DNA of 64,000 nt from Planomicrobium stackebrandtii (GCF_030814955.1 NZ_JAUSWB010000003.1:124001-188000), one strand, 5' to 3'; shown: positions 17,670-26,867, counted from the stretch's first letter. Numbers and translations: made by a program. Notes: generated by a model not told the origin, from the letters alone.

Positions 17670-18356
17670 TTATTTTTCTTTCAATACGCCTGCTGCAACC
17701 AAATTATTCAAAGCACCTTTATTTTTAAATCTAAAGTAGCCGCTTAAACGGTTTAAGTCTTTTTGCGTGAGAGTAGCTAAATCCGTGGCAAGTTCGTATT
17801 CGTTTTCCAGTTTTGTAAGTAATGTCTTTGCAAATTCCACTTGCTTTGAAGTTAAAAGCTTGTCCTCTTTATTTTCATCTTCAGTTTTGATAGCTGTTTT
17901 CTTCTCTTCAAGAGGGAGGATGGTTTGATTAATTTCTACAGTGTATTTACCAGCTTTAATCCAAGCTAGATCTTCCTTGTTTAATGCAAACCATTCTCCT
18001 TCAAGTCTTTTGGCAGAAAAATGCTTATGAAATGCTGCTTCTGTCTGATGATGGTTACCAGTTTTTATAAGGAAAATAAGTTTGTTTTCAAATGGTAATT
18101 TCACACCAAAGATATTCATTCTTTTCTCAAGGTTTTTTGTCTTGCCGATTTTGAACGAGCCATTCATATATTCTTGTACAAAGTAGACATATCCGGGAGC
18201 TTTGCCCTGAAGGTCAGGCGAATCAATAATTTTTTCGAGCTCATATTGATTTGATTCAAACAGATAAATCTTATGTTGCTGTACTGTTGGGGGAGTGATT
18301 GATGGTTCAGGAGCAGCTTTGCTAGAGAAAAGTTTATTAAAAATGTTTTTAACCAT
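17670..18356 (-). CDS. T5orf172/MUG113-type GIY-YIG superfamily protein
   Basis: 228 aa. Residues about 55-130 match the T5orf172 (GIY-YIG superfamily) domain: GYVYFVQE, SFKIGKTKNLEKRM, HHQTEAAFHKHFSAKRLEGEW and FALNKEDLAWI. The C-terminal 60 residues look like a small helical, perhaps winged, module (QVEFAKTLLTKLE, TQKDLNRLSGYFRFKNKGALNNLVAAGVL). The T5orf172 domain occurs in phage and mobile-element proteins, often with DNA-binding domains. It is the upstream member of a two-gene reverse-strand unit with the GIY-YIG gene at 17110. Confidence 0.75.
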   Translation of the reverse strand: MVKNIFNKLFSSKAAPEPSITPPTVQQHKIYLFESNQYELEKIIDSPDLQGKAPGYVYFVQEYMNGSFKIGKTKNLEKRMNIFGVKLPFENKLIFLIKTGNHHQTEAAFHKHFSAKRLEGEWFALNKEDLAWIKAGKYTVEINQTILPLEEKKTAIKTEDENKEDKLLTSKQVEFAKTLLTKLENEYELATDLATLTQKDLNRLSGYFRFKNKGALNNLVAAGVLKEK

Positions 18357-18447
18357 ATGTTTTGAACGCCCTCCAAATTAGTTTTAATATTATATACAAT
18401 TATAGACTATAGAAGGACTTTTTTCTTATATATATCAAAATATGTAA

Positions 18448-18560
18448 ATAAGACACTCTGTACATAATCACATCTTCTACACCACATGTCAGTTGTGGTT
18501 TTTTCTTTTTATTCACACGTACAAATTGTTTGGGAATTGAACGGTTCCCTTGAAAGCTAA
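18448..18560 (+). repeat. Intergenic repeat family A copy
   Basis: Hairpin ACCACA (18481-18486) / TGTGGT (18494-18499) followed by TTTTTCTTTTTATTCACA, then ACAAATTGTTTGGGAATT and the 3' box GGTTCCCTTGAAAGC. Both flanking genes run on the reverse strand, so this copy does not terminate either in the usual way. That argues the element is more than a passive terminator. Confidence 0.65.
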
Positions 18561-18632
18561 GTTAATGACATTTTGATTGAAAATTGAAGAAGTTACAGTA
18601 GCGAATATCACCAAATTTTTGCTTTTAAGTAT

Positions 18633-18683
18633 AAGGAGGCTGGAAGAATAATCCCATCCCGGATCTATTCCTCCAGCCTCCTT
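18633..18683. terminator. Hairpin after the monooxygenase gene
   Basis: AAGGAGGCTGGA (18633-18644) pairs with TCCAGCCTCCTT (18672-18683). It lies just beyond the reverse-strand monooxygenase stop; there is only a weak U-run. Confidence 0.5.
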
Positions 18684-18696
18684 TCCCATTTCTGCC

Positions 18697-20226
18697 TCAC
18701 TCCGCTCCAAAAGCCACAATTCCATAAGCCTCCAAATACAATTTCAACACACGCACCCATTGCTTTTCAGTCGCAAGCGCCACATGCCCATCCGGCCGAA
18801 TCAGGTACAGCGCATTTTGCTTGAATCCTGCGTTTTTCATCTGCGCTTCCCAGGCAAACTCATGGATCTCGAGCGACTGCGAGCGGGCAAAGTCGATGAG
18901 CTCGGGCTTCGCTTTGCCGTATATGTGAATTTGCCAATCGACGGAGCGCAGTGGCGCGAAATTATCTCCGTTTGCGGTTTCGATCCACGGCAAGCGCATG
19001 CCGCCGTAAACTTTGCCGGCTTTGCCTTTGCTCAAGATGCTGTTGCGGTAATTGATGTGGATTTGAGACAAGATCTTAAACGCATTTTTTGAGGAGAAGG
19101 AAAATTTGAATAGGGATGGCAGGACATAGGGGACGGCATACTCCCGCAGCAAGGTGCCCCGCAGTTTTTGGCTGACAATCGTTTGGAACGCTTTGTCGGT
19201 TGTCGCGATCAACCGGCGTGCAAAGGCGATGCGCTCTTGTTCGTAGGTGCTCAATATTTTAGGAGCAGCTTTCCCTTGAACCACAGCTGCGAGCTTCCAC
19301 CCCAGATTGATGGCGTCCCCAATGCCGGTGTTCATGCCTTGTCCGCCGGTCGGGCTGTGCAGGTGGCCGGCGTCGCCCAGGATGAAGATGCGTCCTTTGG
19401 CAAATCGCTCGCTGACACGGTTATGGACGCGGTACGTCGAAAACCAATTAACCTTGGCTGCGCTCACGCGGATTTTGTTTTCAATATAATCGTTGATGTC
19501 ATGGTACTCGACATCGGTGCGCTCGTTGAATTCCTCGGGCACAATGCCAAGGATTCGTTTGGTTTTGGCGTTCCGGACGTTCATATAGAGCATAAAGCCG
19601 TCATTGTCCATGTACATGTCCATCTTTTCCATGTCGTTTACCGACTGCTCGGTTTCGATATCAGCGACAAAGAATAATTGCTTGTACGTGCCGCCGGGAA
19701 AGTCGAATTCCAGTTCTTTTCGGACCATGCTGCCGGCCCCGTCGCATCCGCATAAATAAGCGAATTCCGCTGTTTCTTCTGGCTGTCCTTGTTGCTGCAT
19801 CACGGCGTTCACGCCAACTCCGGTGTCTTCAAACGACAGCAACGAAGTGTTCCATTCCACTTCTACGCCTATTTTACTTAATTCGTCCACAAGAATTTCT
19901 TCGTGCTCGTCTTGCGGCAAACTCAGGATAAACGGAAACGGGCTCAGTCCTTTGCCCAACTCATGGAATCTCACTGTAGCTCTCACTCGTTTGCCGTCGC
20001 TGACATCAAGCGACAAAATCGGATGCCCCCGCTTAATGTTGCGTTCGGCCAGACCCAGTTGCTCATACTGCTCCAATATGCGCGCATGCACAGCGAGTGC
20101 ACGTGACGCGGTGCCGGTTCCTGCGTTTTTATCGATGATCCGAAACGGCACGCCTTGACGCGCCAAGCTATAAGCTAGAGCCAGGCCAGTGGGGCCAGCT
20201 CCGACGATTAAGATTTGTGGGTTCAT
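18697..20226 (-). CDS. FAD-dependent aromatic hydroxylase (PheA/TfdB family)
   Basis: 509 aa class A flavin monooxygenase, expected to hydroxylate a phenolic or polyketide substrate using NAD(P)H and O2. The dinucleotide-binding motif GAGPTG is at residues 8-13, the RRxxx-type loop SRALAVHARILE at 42-53, the DG motif (CGCDGAG) near 160 and the FAD-ribityl motif GDAGHLHSPTGGQGMNTG near 290. A thioredoxin-like C-terminal extension follows, as in the phenol hydroxylase group. TTAGGAGGT is 7 nt upstream of the ATG. No pathway partners are adjacent, so the substrate is unknown. Confidence 0.85.
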   Translation of the reverse strand: MNPQILIVGAGPTGLALAYSLARQGVPFRIIDKNAGTGTASRALAVHARILEQYEQLGLAERNIKRGHPILSLDVSDGKRVRATVRFHELGKGLSPFPFILSLPQDEHEEILVDELSKIGVEVEWNTSLLSFEDTGVGVNAVMQQQGQPEETAEFAYLCGCDGAGSMVRKELEFDFPGGTYKQLFFVADIETEQSVNDMEKMDMYMDNDGFMLYMNVRNAKTKRILGIVPEEFNERTDVEYHDINDYIENKIRVSAAKVNWFSTYRVHNRVSERFAKGRIFILGDAGHLHSPTGGQGMNTGIGDAINLGWKLAAVVQGKAAPKILSTYEQERIAFARRLIATTDKAFQTIVSQKLRGTLLREYAVPYVLPSLFKFSFSSKNAFKILSQIHINYRNSILSKGKAGKVYGGMRLPWIETANGDNFAPLRSVDWQIHIYGKAKPELIDFARSQSLEIHEFAWEAQMKNAGFKQNALYLIRPDGHVALATEKQWVRVLKLYLEAYGIVAFGAE

Positions 20227-20551
20227 CCTGGAGACCTCCTAATGAGTAGCACGCCTGCTGATCCGTTCAGTTTCAAGTATCGTGTAAAGTTATAAAATTG
20301 AGTATAGGAAAAGTGTAATAATAAAAAAGCAGATGATACCGAACCGAAAAGATCTTGTACAGCTACTATATCCTTAATTGCCCCATTTCAAGCAAAAAAA
20401 TAGTGTCCTGGAGCGTACAATTTAAACACGGAGCAAAGGGCGGGACGTGATAGAATAACAGGTAGTGGAACAGAAAAATAAACGGTATGTACTTAGCATA
20501 AAGTGCAGCATTCATGGTTGATAGATGAGTTGAAAGGAATGAGATAGCAAA
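20227..20551. other. Spacer between divergent genes
   Basis: About 325 nt separating the reverse-strand monooxygenase and the forward gene at 20552. It should hold both promoters. I see no hairpin or small gene; the ORFs crossing it run antisense into the next gene and lack ribosome sites. Confidence 0.4.
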
Positions 20552-21007
20552 ATGAACAAAATGGTCGAACAAAAAATGAGCGAGATGACAGAAGTGTTTA
20601 ACAGCCTGCCGAATTGCCGGGTTGAAACGGATGAGGCTGGCCGGATTTTGATTGTGAGCGATAACCCGGTTCCTTGGAGTGAAACGCTTGAGAAGAAGGA
20701 CGCGCACTCGGCATATAAAATTGGGTCCATTACGCCTCATAAAGCGGCGTTGGGTCTCTATATTGATTTCCCGCATAATTATATAGAGATTGATCGGATG
20801 GATGACATCATCGATCCCGAATTCACATTGACTTATTACGAGCCAAGCACCAAGGCTTCAACAGTGAAAAGCTGGTGGAGGTTCCGATCAGATGAGAAAT
20901 TCGACAGCCTCCATATGGTTCTGAGAAAAACAGAGCTGGAATTGTATGATTTCAAGAGAGAAGAATGGGTTGGCTTGATGGAAGAGATCACTCGTGTTCA
21001 TAAGTAA
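20552..21007 (+). CDS. Hypothetical 151-aa protein
   Basis: The ATG follows a GAAAGGAATGAG sequence with acceptable spacing. The protein is soluble, with a mixed alpha/beta pattern (AGRILIVSDNPVPWSETL, AALGLYIDFPHNYIEI, WWRFRSDEKFDSLHMVL). No family was recognised. It is single-gene, followed by a family B repeat hairpin. Confidence 0.5.
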   Translation: MNKMVEQKMSEMTEVFNSLPNCRVETDEAGRILIVSDNPVPWSETLEKKDAHSAYKIGSITPHKAALGLYIDFPHNYIEIDRMDDIIDPEFTLTYYEPSTKASTVKSWWRFRSDEKFDSLHMVLRKTELELYDFKREEWVGLMEEITRVHK

Positions 21008-21040
21008 TTGATAGCATAGCCGAATAAAAATCGTCTTTAA

Positions 21041-21135
21041 GTGTCAAACTCAATTCAGTTTATTAACTATATTTACATTTAGAAGAAGCCGTATCCAGTG
21101 ACCTCAAGGGTTAATGGATACGGTTTTCGTATTTT
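21041..21135 (+). repeat. Intergenic repeat family B, copy 4 (hairpin/terminator)
   Basis: Begins GTGTCAAACTCAATTCAG, continues TTTATTAACTA, and forms the hairpin AGCCGTATCCA (21087-21097) / TGGATACGGTTT (21115-21126). It is the closest relative of the 11.5-kb copy, alike over about 90 nt including the non-hairpin 5' part. Confidence 0.75.
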
Positions 21136-21419
21136 ATCCGGGGACAGCTGGGAATAACGCATACAGTAGGAAGAATCGGATTTTCATCATACTCATATTA
21201 CTGCGCGTACTTTTAGAGAAACTTTATAATCGCTGCATTCACGTTGTGAGTGCGGTTTTTTATTTTATTCCTGCTGGTAACTACTCCTCATCTTTGTTTT
21301 GAGGATTGAGAACGAAAATGGTTTTGTTTATAAATAGTATTTCAAGTGTATATTAATACGTGATAAGATAATCTCTATAAGTCATATTCCAGGAAAATCC
21401 TTAAAAAGGAGCCTGAACA
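21136..21419 (+). other. Spacer with fragment of repeat family A
   Basis: CGCTGCATTCACGTTGTGAG and TGCGGTTTTTTATTTTATTCC at about 21231-21272 look like a degenerate family A hairpin with its T-rich tail. Otherwise no gene is visible in this stretch. Confidence 0.35.
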
Positions 21420-21540
21420 ATGACGATGAAAGAACAAATTTTCAAGCAAGATGAATCATTTCTCAACTGAAATTACCCAAATAAGACGCCATCTACATAG
21501 GTACTCTGAATGATCACATCAAGAAGTGAAGATGGAACAA
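21420..21540 (+). pseudogene. Decayed N-terminus of an M20 amidohydrolase
   Basis: An ATG at 21420 with an upstream AAAAAGGAG opens MTMKEQIFKQDESFLN then stops. The adjacent frame continues FSTEITQIRRHLHRYSE, a TGA, then SHQEVK. The IRRHLHRxxELSxQE pattern is the start signature of M20D amidohydrolases, also present in the intact gene at 50510 (IRRHLHQHPELSFQE). One frameshift and one nonsense codon therefore separate this from a functional N-terminus; the rest of the gene is gone. Confidence 0.7.
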
Positions 21541-21556
21541 GAGGAGGAACATCATT

Positions 21557-22942
21557 ATGAAGGTTACTAATCATGAATCATTGCGCACTGCCGTTGGGGA
21601 TTTGATGCCCCAGGCAATCGATACCTTAACGTCATACGTCAGAATTCCTTCAGTAGCTGCACAAAACCAAGGGATTCCGGAAGCGGTCCAGTTTGTTGTG
21701 GAATTGTTGGAAGGGACGGGTGGAGAAGCACGCGTTCTGAATGACTTGGGCGGCAACCCTGTGATATACGGTTTTTTCCCGGCTGGAAAAAACGGTGCGC
21801 CGGATAAAACATTGTTGTTTTATAACCATTACGATGTCCAGCCGCCGGAACCGTTTGACGAATGGAAGACGGAACCTTTTGAGGCCACTGAAATCGATGG
21901 GATTTTATATGGACGGGGAGTCGCCGACAATAAAGCCGATTTGATTGTCCGCCTGACAGCGATTCAAGCCTTGCATGAATCCGAGGGTGGATTGCCGTGC
22001 AATGTAAAATTTATGATCGAAGGGGAAGAAGAAGTGGGGAGTCCAAATCTTCTTCCTTATTTGGAGAAGTACACTGAGCTGTTCCAGGCAGATGCGTGTA
22101 TATGGGAGTTTGGCAACAAAGATGAGAAAGAACGGGTCAGCATGGTGGCGGGCATTAAAGGAATGGCTTACATGGAATTGATTTGTGAAAGTGCTGATAT
22201 TGATTTGCATTCGTCCATGGGTGCTTACGTCGATAATGCGGCTTGGCGTCTCGTCCACGCGTTGACGTCCATGAAAAACGGCAAAAATGAAATCCTAGTG
22301 GAAGGGTTTTATGACGATATCATTCCGCCGACAGCTGAACAACTAGAAGTCGTCGAGTCATTGCCTTTTGAAGAAGACGCCCTGAAAGAAATGAACGGGC
22401 TGAAACGTCCGCTAATTACAGAAGCGCTTGGAAAAGATCCGCGGATCGCGATGGTATTTGAACCGACCATGACGATTTGCGGATTGGAGAGCGGCTATTA
22501 CGGGGAAGGCAGCAAAACAGTGTTGCCCAAACGCGCCATGGCAAAAGTGGACTGCCGTCTGGTGCCGGGACAAGATCCTAAAAAGGTTGTTCAATCGATC
22601 AGACGCCATCTGGACAAACATGGCTACACGGATGTGGAAGTCCGGGCACTGAACAGCCAGCGCGCCTACCGCTCCGACTTTTCCCATCCGTTTATCGCTC
22701 AGGTAGTCGAAACGGCCAAGGAAGCTTACGGAACAGAGATCATCATGGCGCCGAATCATGCGGGCACAGGGCCGATGTATGATATCGGAAACCGGCTGAA
22801 ATTGCCGATCGTCAGCACAGGCGTCGGCTGGGCAAGTTCAAAAGTGCATGCGCCGAATGAATCCATCCGATTGAACGATTTTGAGCAAGGTACCGTGCAT
22901 ATGGCGTACTTGCTGAAAGCGTTTGGCCATCCGAAGAAGTAG
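21557..22942 (+). CDS. M20 family dipeptidase
   Basis: 461 aa zinc metallopeptidase of the M20/M25/M40 family, likely hydrolysing dipeptides or similar amides in the cytosol. Metal and catalytic motifs are in order: NHYDVQPPEP (about 96-105), GRGVADNKAD (about 121-130), the EGEEEVGS catalytic Glu region, the dimerisation domain beginning SMGAYVDNAAWRL, and HAPNESIRLND near the C-terminus. GAGGAGG lies 8 nt before the ATG. The decayed start of a related M20D gene lies directly upstream, as if the present gene replaced or was fused behind it. Confidence 0.87.
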   Translation: MKVTNHESLRTAVGDLMPQAIDTLTSYVRIPSVAAQNQGIPEAVQFVVELLEGTGGEARVLNDLGGNPVIYGFFPAGKNGAPDKTLLFYNHYDVQPPEPFDEWKTEPFEATEIDGILYGRGVADNKADLIVRLTAIQALHESEGGLPCNVKFMIEGEEEVGSPNLLPYLEKYTELFQADACIWEFGNKDEKERVSMVAGIKGMAYMELICESADIDLHSSMGAYVDNAAWRLVHALTSMKNGKNEILVEGFYDDIIPPTAEQLEVVESLPFEEDALKEMNGLKRPLITEALGKDPRIAMVFEPTMTICGLESGYYGEGSKTVLPKRAMAKVDCRLVPGQDPKKVVQSIRRHLDKHGYTDVEVRALNSQRAYRSDFSHPFIAQVVETAKEAYGTEIIMAPNHAGTGPMYDIGNRLKLPIVSTGVGWASSKVHAPNESIRLNDFEQGTVHMAYLLKAFGHPKK

Positions 22943-22993
22943 AACCAGGCTCTGCGAATTGAAAAATAGTGTTTAACTGGTCACCTTCCTGTG

Positions 22994-23085
22994 TGAAAAC
23001 CAATTCTAAACGTTTCCGATAATATATGCCATGCATTATCACACCCGCTGCTTCAGCCTTGCGGGTGTGTTTTTTCATTTTTTCA
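22994..23085 (+). repeat. Repeat family A-like terminator
   Basis: AATTCTAAACG at about 23001, then hairpin CACACCCGC (23040-23048) / GCGGGTGTG (23061-23069) with a TTTTTTCATTTTTTC tail. Its 5' box links it to family A; the position suits termination of the dipeptidase gene. The remaining sequence to 23314 has no gene. Confidence 0.6.
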
Positions 23086-23314
23086 TCTATAGCATGGCAT
23101 GAAAGTTGGACGGAGCACAGTACCGCGTCTTCCTCTCAAGCTATATTTGGACTTTACGGCAAATCTCTTACCATATATAATCCGAAGTTTTTTTAAAATA
23201 CTTGTTTGCATGGCGGCGTATACAGGGAAATCCCTTTGAATCACGGAATGATCTTGGAGAATTTTAAAGGACTCTGTACAAACATGGAGAATTTGAACTT
23301 AGGGAGGTGAAATT

Positions 23315-23539
23315 ATGAAGAAATTCGTCATCCAATATACCTTAGAAGAAGGACTCACTGTGGAAAGAACAGTGGAAGCAGAATCGAGGGAAGATGTAGC
23401 CTCCATGGCATTATCAGAACAGATTGTCCAGTTTGAGGACGTTTTCGGAGAATTGAATCTGTTTAATAAAGACGACATCAAACTAGTGAAAATAAAAGAT
23501 TATATTGAGCCTGTCAATACTTCAAGAAGAGGTGGGTAA
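23315..23539 (+). CDS. Hypothetical 74-aa protein
   Basis: The ATG lies 7 nt after GGGAGGTG, a good ribosome site. The product is acidic with a beta-alpha pattern (KKFVIQYTLEEGLTVERTVE, SREDVASMALSEQIVQFED) and resembles small phage- or Bacillales-type orphan proteins, but no family is assigned. Stand-alone gene. Confidence 0.5.
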   Translation: MKKFVIQYTLEEGLTVERTVEAESREDVASMALSEQIVQFEDVFGELNLFNKDDIKLVKIKDYIEPVNTSRRGG

Positions 23540-23627
23540 TGAAGCTGGGAATCCACATAAGTCTGTAATGAAGCGGACTTGTCATGCAGCTTTATCGGGA
23601 AATAAAAGTAGTTATAAAAAAAAACGA

Positions 23628-23700
23628 CACTGTCAAAACAATTCTAAATGATTTTGACAATACGCTATAGTTTATATTTTTGATACCGCCGCCTCTGACT
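23628..23700 (+). repeat. Partial copy of intergenic repeat family A
   Basis: ACAATTCTAAATGATTTTGACAATACGCTATAGTTTATA matches the 5' half of the element, most clearly the copies at 39546 and 40772. The hairpin is absent or degraded. Confidence 0.6.
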
Positions 23701-23797
23701 TATCAATATTTCGAGTAAAAATTTTCCCTAATTTCCTGAATAAATACTGTTCAGCTCTAAAGCACAGCAGGTTATAATCACTCCAGGGGGAATTCTC

Positions 23798-25456
23798 ATG
23801 AACTTAAGCAACCTGACAACCTACGTACCGGCAAAGCTTTATAAGCGAGGACAGGATTATTTTGAGCAGAATTTTGTGGAGCAATTGACGGAAGACGCGC
23901 CGAATCGCTGGCATGCGCTGGTAACAGGAACACGAGATTATGAGGTATCGATCAATTTGACGAAAGATGGAACGATTGTGGGTTCTTACTGTACCTGCCC
24001 GTTCGAATCGGATTCGCTTTGCAAGCATGAAGTGGCGGTGTGTCTGGCGATCCAAGAACATAAAAAAGAAAACGGTTCGACGGCAGTGGATGTGCTGACG
24101 CAATTAAAGGCGCTGAAAAAGGGGGAGCTGCTGGAAATCCTGGAGGAACTGGTGGAGAAACAGCCATCCGTCCAGCTTTATTTGACGGAGAAATTCGCAG
24201 GTTCGAGTGATATGAATGAGGAAAAGGCGCGTCGAACCATCCGGAAATCAGTGAGCCGCGCCAGCCGCAGGGGATTTATCGATTGGGACCGGACGGACCA
24301 GGCACTCGAAGGTGTGTGGGAAGTCCAGGAATTAGTGGATGGATTGGATCCGCATCACGATGCTGAACGGATCGTCCGTCTCAATTTGATTATCATAAAA
24401 GAATGTACCGAAATGCTGGGAATTGCGGACAGTTCTTCCGGGGACATCAGTTCAGTTATCTATGAAAGCCTGGAGAAAGTTGACGATGCGCTAGCGCAGT
24501 GGCCGGAAAATCTGGAGAGAGCGACTGTCGAAGGGATGCTTGATCTGCTGTATCCGCATATCCTGTTCGGACTGGAGCAGGACATGACAGATGCACCGAG
24601 TATTTTGCTGGAAGCTGTCCTGCAATGGAATGAAAGAGGCGATTTCGCAGACAAGTTTTATGATTTTATTGAAAAAATGATTGGCAGCAAGGAAATGCAA
24701 AACAAGTCATTCGATTACGAGGAAGAGCGGTTTCGCCGGTGCCAGCTAAGGGTTCTGCAGCAACAGGGAGACGTGGAAGCGGTCGAAGCATTTTACGTGA
24801 AGCACCATCGCTATCCGGCAATCCGTAAAGCACAGATCCTGCAGGCGCTGGTTGCGGGTGAATATGAAAAAGTGATCCGGTTGTGTGAAGAGTCGGAAGG
24901 ATTGGATGCGAACCTCCCGGGACTGCTGCAAGACTGGAAAAAACTGCGCTTTGCAGCCTACGAAGGAATGGGCAGCACTGCGGAAATGATCGACCTCAGC
25001 TTTGAGTTTGCGCTGCAAGGGGAGGGAGAGTATTACGTTAAGCTGAAGAGTTTGGTGGATGCGGAGCAATGGCCGGAGAAGCTGGAGGCGCTTCTTGCAG
25101 AAATGAAAACCAGTCCGCGGAGCCTGCTGCTGTTTCTCGAAATTTTGATTGATGAAAAGAGGTTGGAGGAGCTGCTGGATTACTGCCGGACGGATGTCTC
25201 TGCAATCGAGCACCTGTATCCGCACCTGCTGGCCGATTATCCGCATGAAGTGAATGAGATTTATACGACCTATATATACCGCCTGATCGAACGGGCTTCC
25301 AACCGCAAGGCATACTGGACTGCCTGCCAAAGGATCAAAGATTTTCAGCAGGCGCTGGGGGCTGAAGCGGCGGCGGGGCTGATTGAAGAGTTGAAGTTCA
25401 TGTATCCGAAACGGAAAGCGCTATTGGATGAGTTGGGGAAGATTGAGTCGAAATGA
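23798..25456 (+). CDS. SWIM zinc finger protein
   Basis: 552 aa. The SWIM motif CxC-x(7)-CxH is at C65-T-C67 ... C75-K-H77, preceded by NLTTYVPAKLYKRGQDYFEQ, the usual N-terminal box. The remainder is all-helical and repeat-like (TPR-type helices, LEILEELVEKQ through EEALLAEM). SWIM modules bind nucleic acid or protein; in Bacillales this protein is often next to an SNF2 helicase, which is not present here. CAGGGGGAATT is upstream of the ATG. Role unknown. Confidence 0.8.
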   Translation: MNLSNLTTYVPAKLYKRGQDYFEQNFVEQLTEDAPNRWHALVTGTRDYEVSINLTKDGTIVGSYCTCPFESDSLCKHEVAVCLAIQEHKKENGSTAVDVLTQLKALKKGELLEILEELVEKQPSVQLYLTEKFAGSSDMNEEKARRTIRKSVSRASRRGFIDWDRTDQALEGVWEVQELVDGLDPHHDAERIVRLNLIIIKECTEMLGIADSSSGDISSVIYESLEKVDDALAQWPENLERATVEGMLDLLYPHILFGLEQDMTDAPSILLEAVLQWNERGDFADKFYDFIEKMIGSKEMQNKSFDYEEERFRRCQLRVLQQQGDVEAVEAFYVKHHRYPAIRKAQILQALVAGEYEKVIRLCEESEGLDANLPGLLQDWKKLRFAAYEGMGSTAEMIDLSFEFALQGEGEYYVKLKSLVDAEQWPEKLEALLAEMKTSPRSLLLFLEILIDEKRLEELLDYCRTDVSAIEHLYPHLLADYPHEVNEIYTTYIYRLIERASNRKAYWTACQRIKDFQQALGAEAAAGLIEELKFMYPKRKALLDELGKIESK

Positions 25457-25458
25457 TT

Positions 25459-25476
25459 GTGTCGCTCCCTGCTAAG
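25459..25476 (+). repeat. Isolated repeat 3' box
   Basis: TGTCGCTCCCTGCTAAGCG starts 3 nt after the SWIM gene stop and matches the GTGTCGCTCCCTGGGAAGC boxes at 11768 and 42571. Confidence 0.4.
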
Positions 25477-25613
25477 CGAAATCGAATTATAACTAATAGA
25501 ACCTAAAAGCTAATATACTCCGATTTAGATATAAAAAAAGACCGAGTGCGTTAACACTCGGCCGATGCAGTACATGCCGTATAAGAACGGCTGGCCAAAT
25601 TGAAGATGTTTGC

Positions 25614-25665
25614 AAAAAAGTAACCACCTACAATCCTGGCAGGGAGAAGGCGGTTACTTTTTTTG
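25614..25665. terminator. Bidirectional terminator between convergent genes
   Basis: AAAAAAGTAACCACC (25614-25628) pairs with GGCGGTTACTTTTTTT (25649-25664). It serves the SWIM gene and the reverse-strand exporter gene. A further hairpin, CCGAGTG / CACTCGG, lies at 25542-25561. Confidence 0.75.
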
Positions 25666-25671
25666 TTGATG

Positions 25672-26700
25672 TTATTTTTGTGCCTGGTTCAGCAGCTGAT
25701 CTAGACGGTGCAGATAAAATGTATAATCAAAAAGAGCAGATGCTACGATCATTAATCGGATGTTTTTCTCCGGATCTTCCTTAGAGAGAGAAAGCACTGA
25801 TCTATAAAATTCGTTTCTTCGGTTTAACATATCTGCGTCTGAATGCTGAAATTCTTTAATCTTGCCCTGGTATTTCAAAAATAGGTACTCATGATATTTA
25901 ATTAATTCTTCCAGGTAATGATCAAATAACTGATTGACACTTTTTTCAGACTTACTCTGAAAGTAATGGTCATCAATTTTTCCGAGAAGCTGATCTCCCT
26001 CCTCTAATGTCTTCAGCATCTGCCTGAAAACAATCATTTCTCTGTCATTCAATTGTTTTGTTCGTGATTTTCCGAGCTTAATTCTTTCCTCATCAAACAA
26101 CTCGAATTGCTCCACTAAGTTTTCAAGTTCTTTCTTAAAGTTACGTGAAAGCACTTGATAAGAACCTTCTGTCAGTTCATTTGAAATTGCAGTTCTTAAT
26201 AACAATGACATTTGCTGAAAAGCTGAGTGGATGTTATCCGAAAAATTCTTTTTATATTTCGGTGGAAAAACAACCAGATTAACGACTATAGCAGAAATCG
26301 TTCCTACCAAAATAACTAAAAATCTCTCCAGGGCAAAGTACAAATCCTCGCCTGCACCGGAAGTCATAATCGCAGCTACCGTTACAAGAGTTAGCGGGAT
26401 TGTACTATCCATTTTTAATTTCAAGCTTAATGAAATCATAATCATAATAACTAAACCGATGGTAATCGGATTTTCGCCTAAAAAATAGATGAAAAACAAC
26501 GAGATAGATGCGCCTAACGTATTTGTAATCAATTGATCGGGCAATTGCTTCCAAGTCCGGTATAACGATGGCTGTACAGCTAAAATAGCTGCAACAGCTG
26601 CAAACGCAATGTTGTCCAATCCGAAAAATTCACATACATATATGGCAATTATAACTGCTACTCCAGTTTTAAAAATACGAGGACCAAAAGTAATATCCAT
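25672..26700 (-). CDS. Aromatic acid exporter family protein (ArAE/FUSC type)
   Basis: 342 aa integral membrane protein. Residues about 10-150 contain five to six hydrophobic helices (FKTGVAVIIAIYVCEFFGL, IAFAAVAAILAVQPSLYRTW, TLGASISLFFIYFLGE, then a GLVIMIMISL stretch and FLVILVGTISAIVVNLVVFP). The VQPSLYRTWK loop is typical. The C-terminal 190 residues are a cytoplasmic helical domain (ArAE_1_C-like). Family members export aromatic acids or are of unknown substrate. The gene stands alone on the reverse strand. Confidence 0.78.
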   Translation of the reverse strand: MDITFGPRIFKTGVAVIIAIYVCEFFGLDNIAFAAVAAILAVQPSLYRTWKQLPDQLITNTLGASISLFFIYFLGENPITIGLVIMIMISLSLKLKMDSTIPLTLVTVAAIMTSGAGEDLYFALERFLVILVGTISAIVVNLVVFPPKYKKNFSDNIHSAFQQMSLLLRTAISNELTEGSYQVLSRNFKKELENLVEQFELFDEERIKLGKSRTKQLNDREMIVFRQMLKTLEEGDQLLGKIDDHYFQSKSEKSVNQLFDHYLEELIKYHEYLFLKYQGKIKEFQHSDADMLNRRNEFYRSVLSLSKEDPEKNIRLMIVASALFDYTFYLHRLDQLLNQAQK

Positions 26701-26867
26701 TTCTCCTTTCAGATAATAAAGAGCTGGAGGAATGTTTTTTCACTCACCAGTATCTCGTTAGATAATTATTATCTATGGTATATAATGTTGTCTGATTAAA
26801 CTTTAAATTGCGATAGACATTATGTCAAAAGTGAATATTGCACTTCAGTATTTTTATCAGTGAATGT

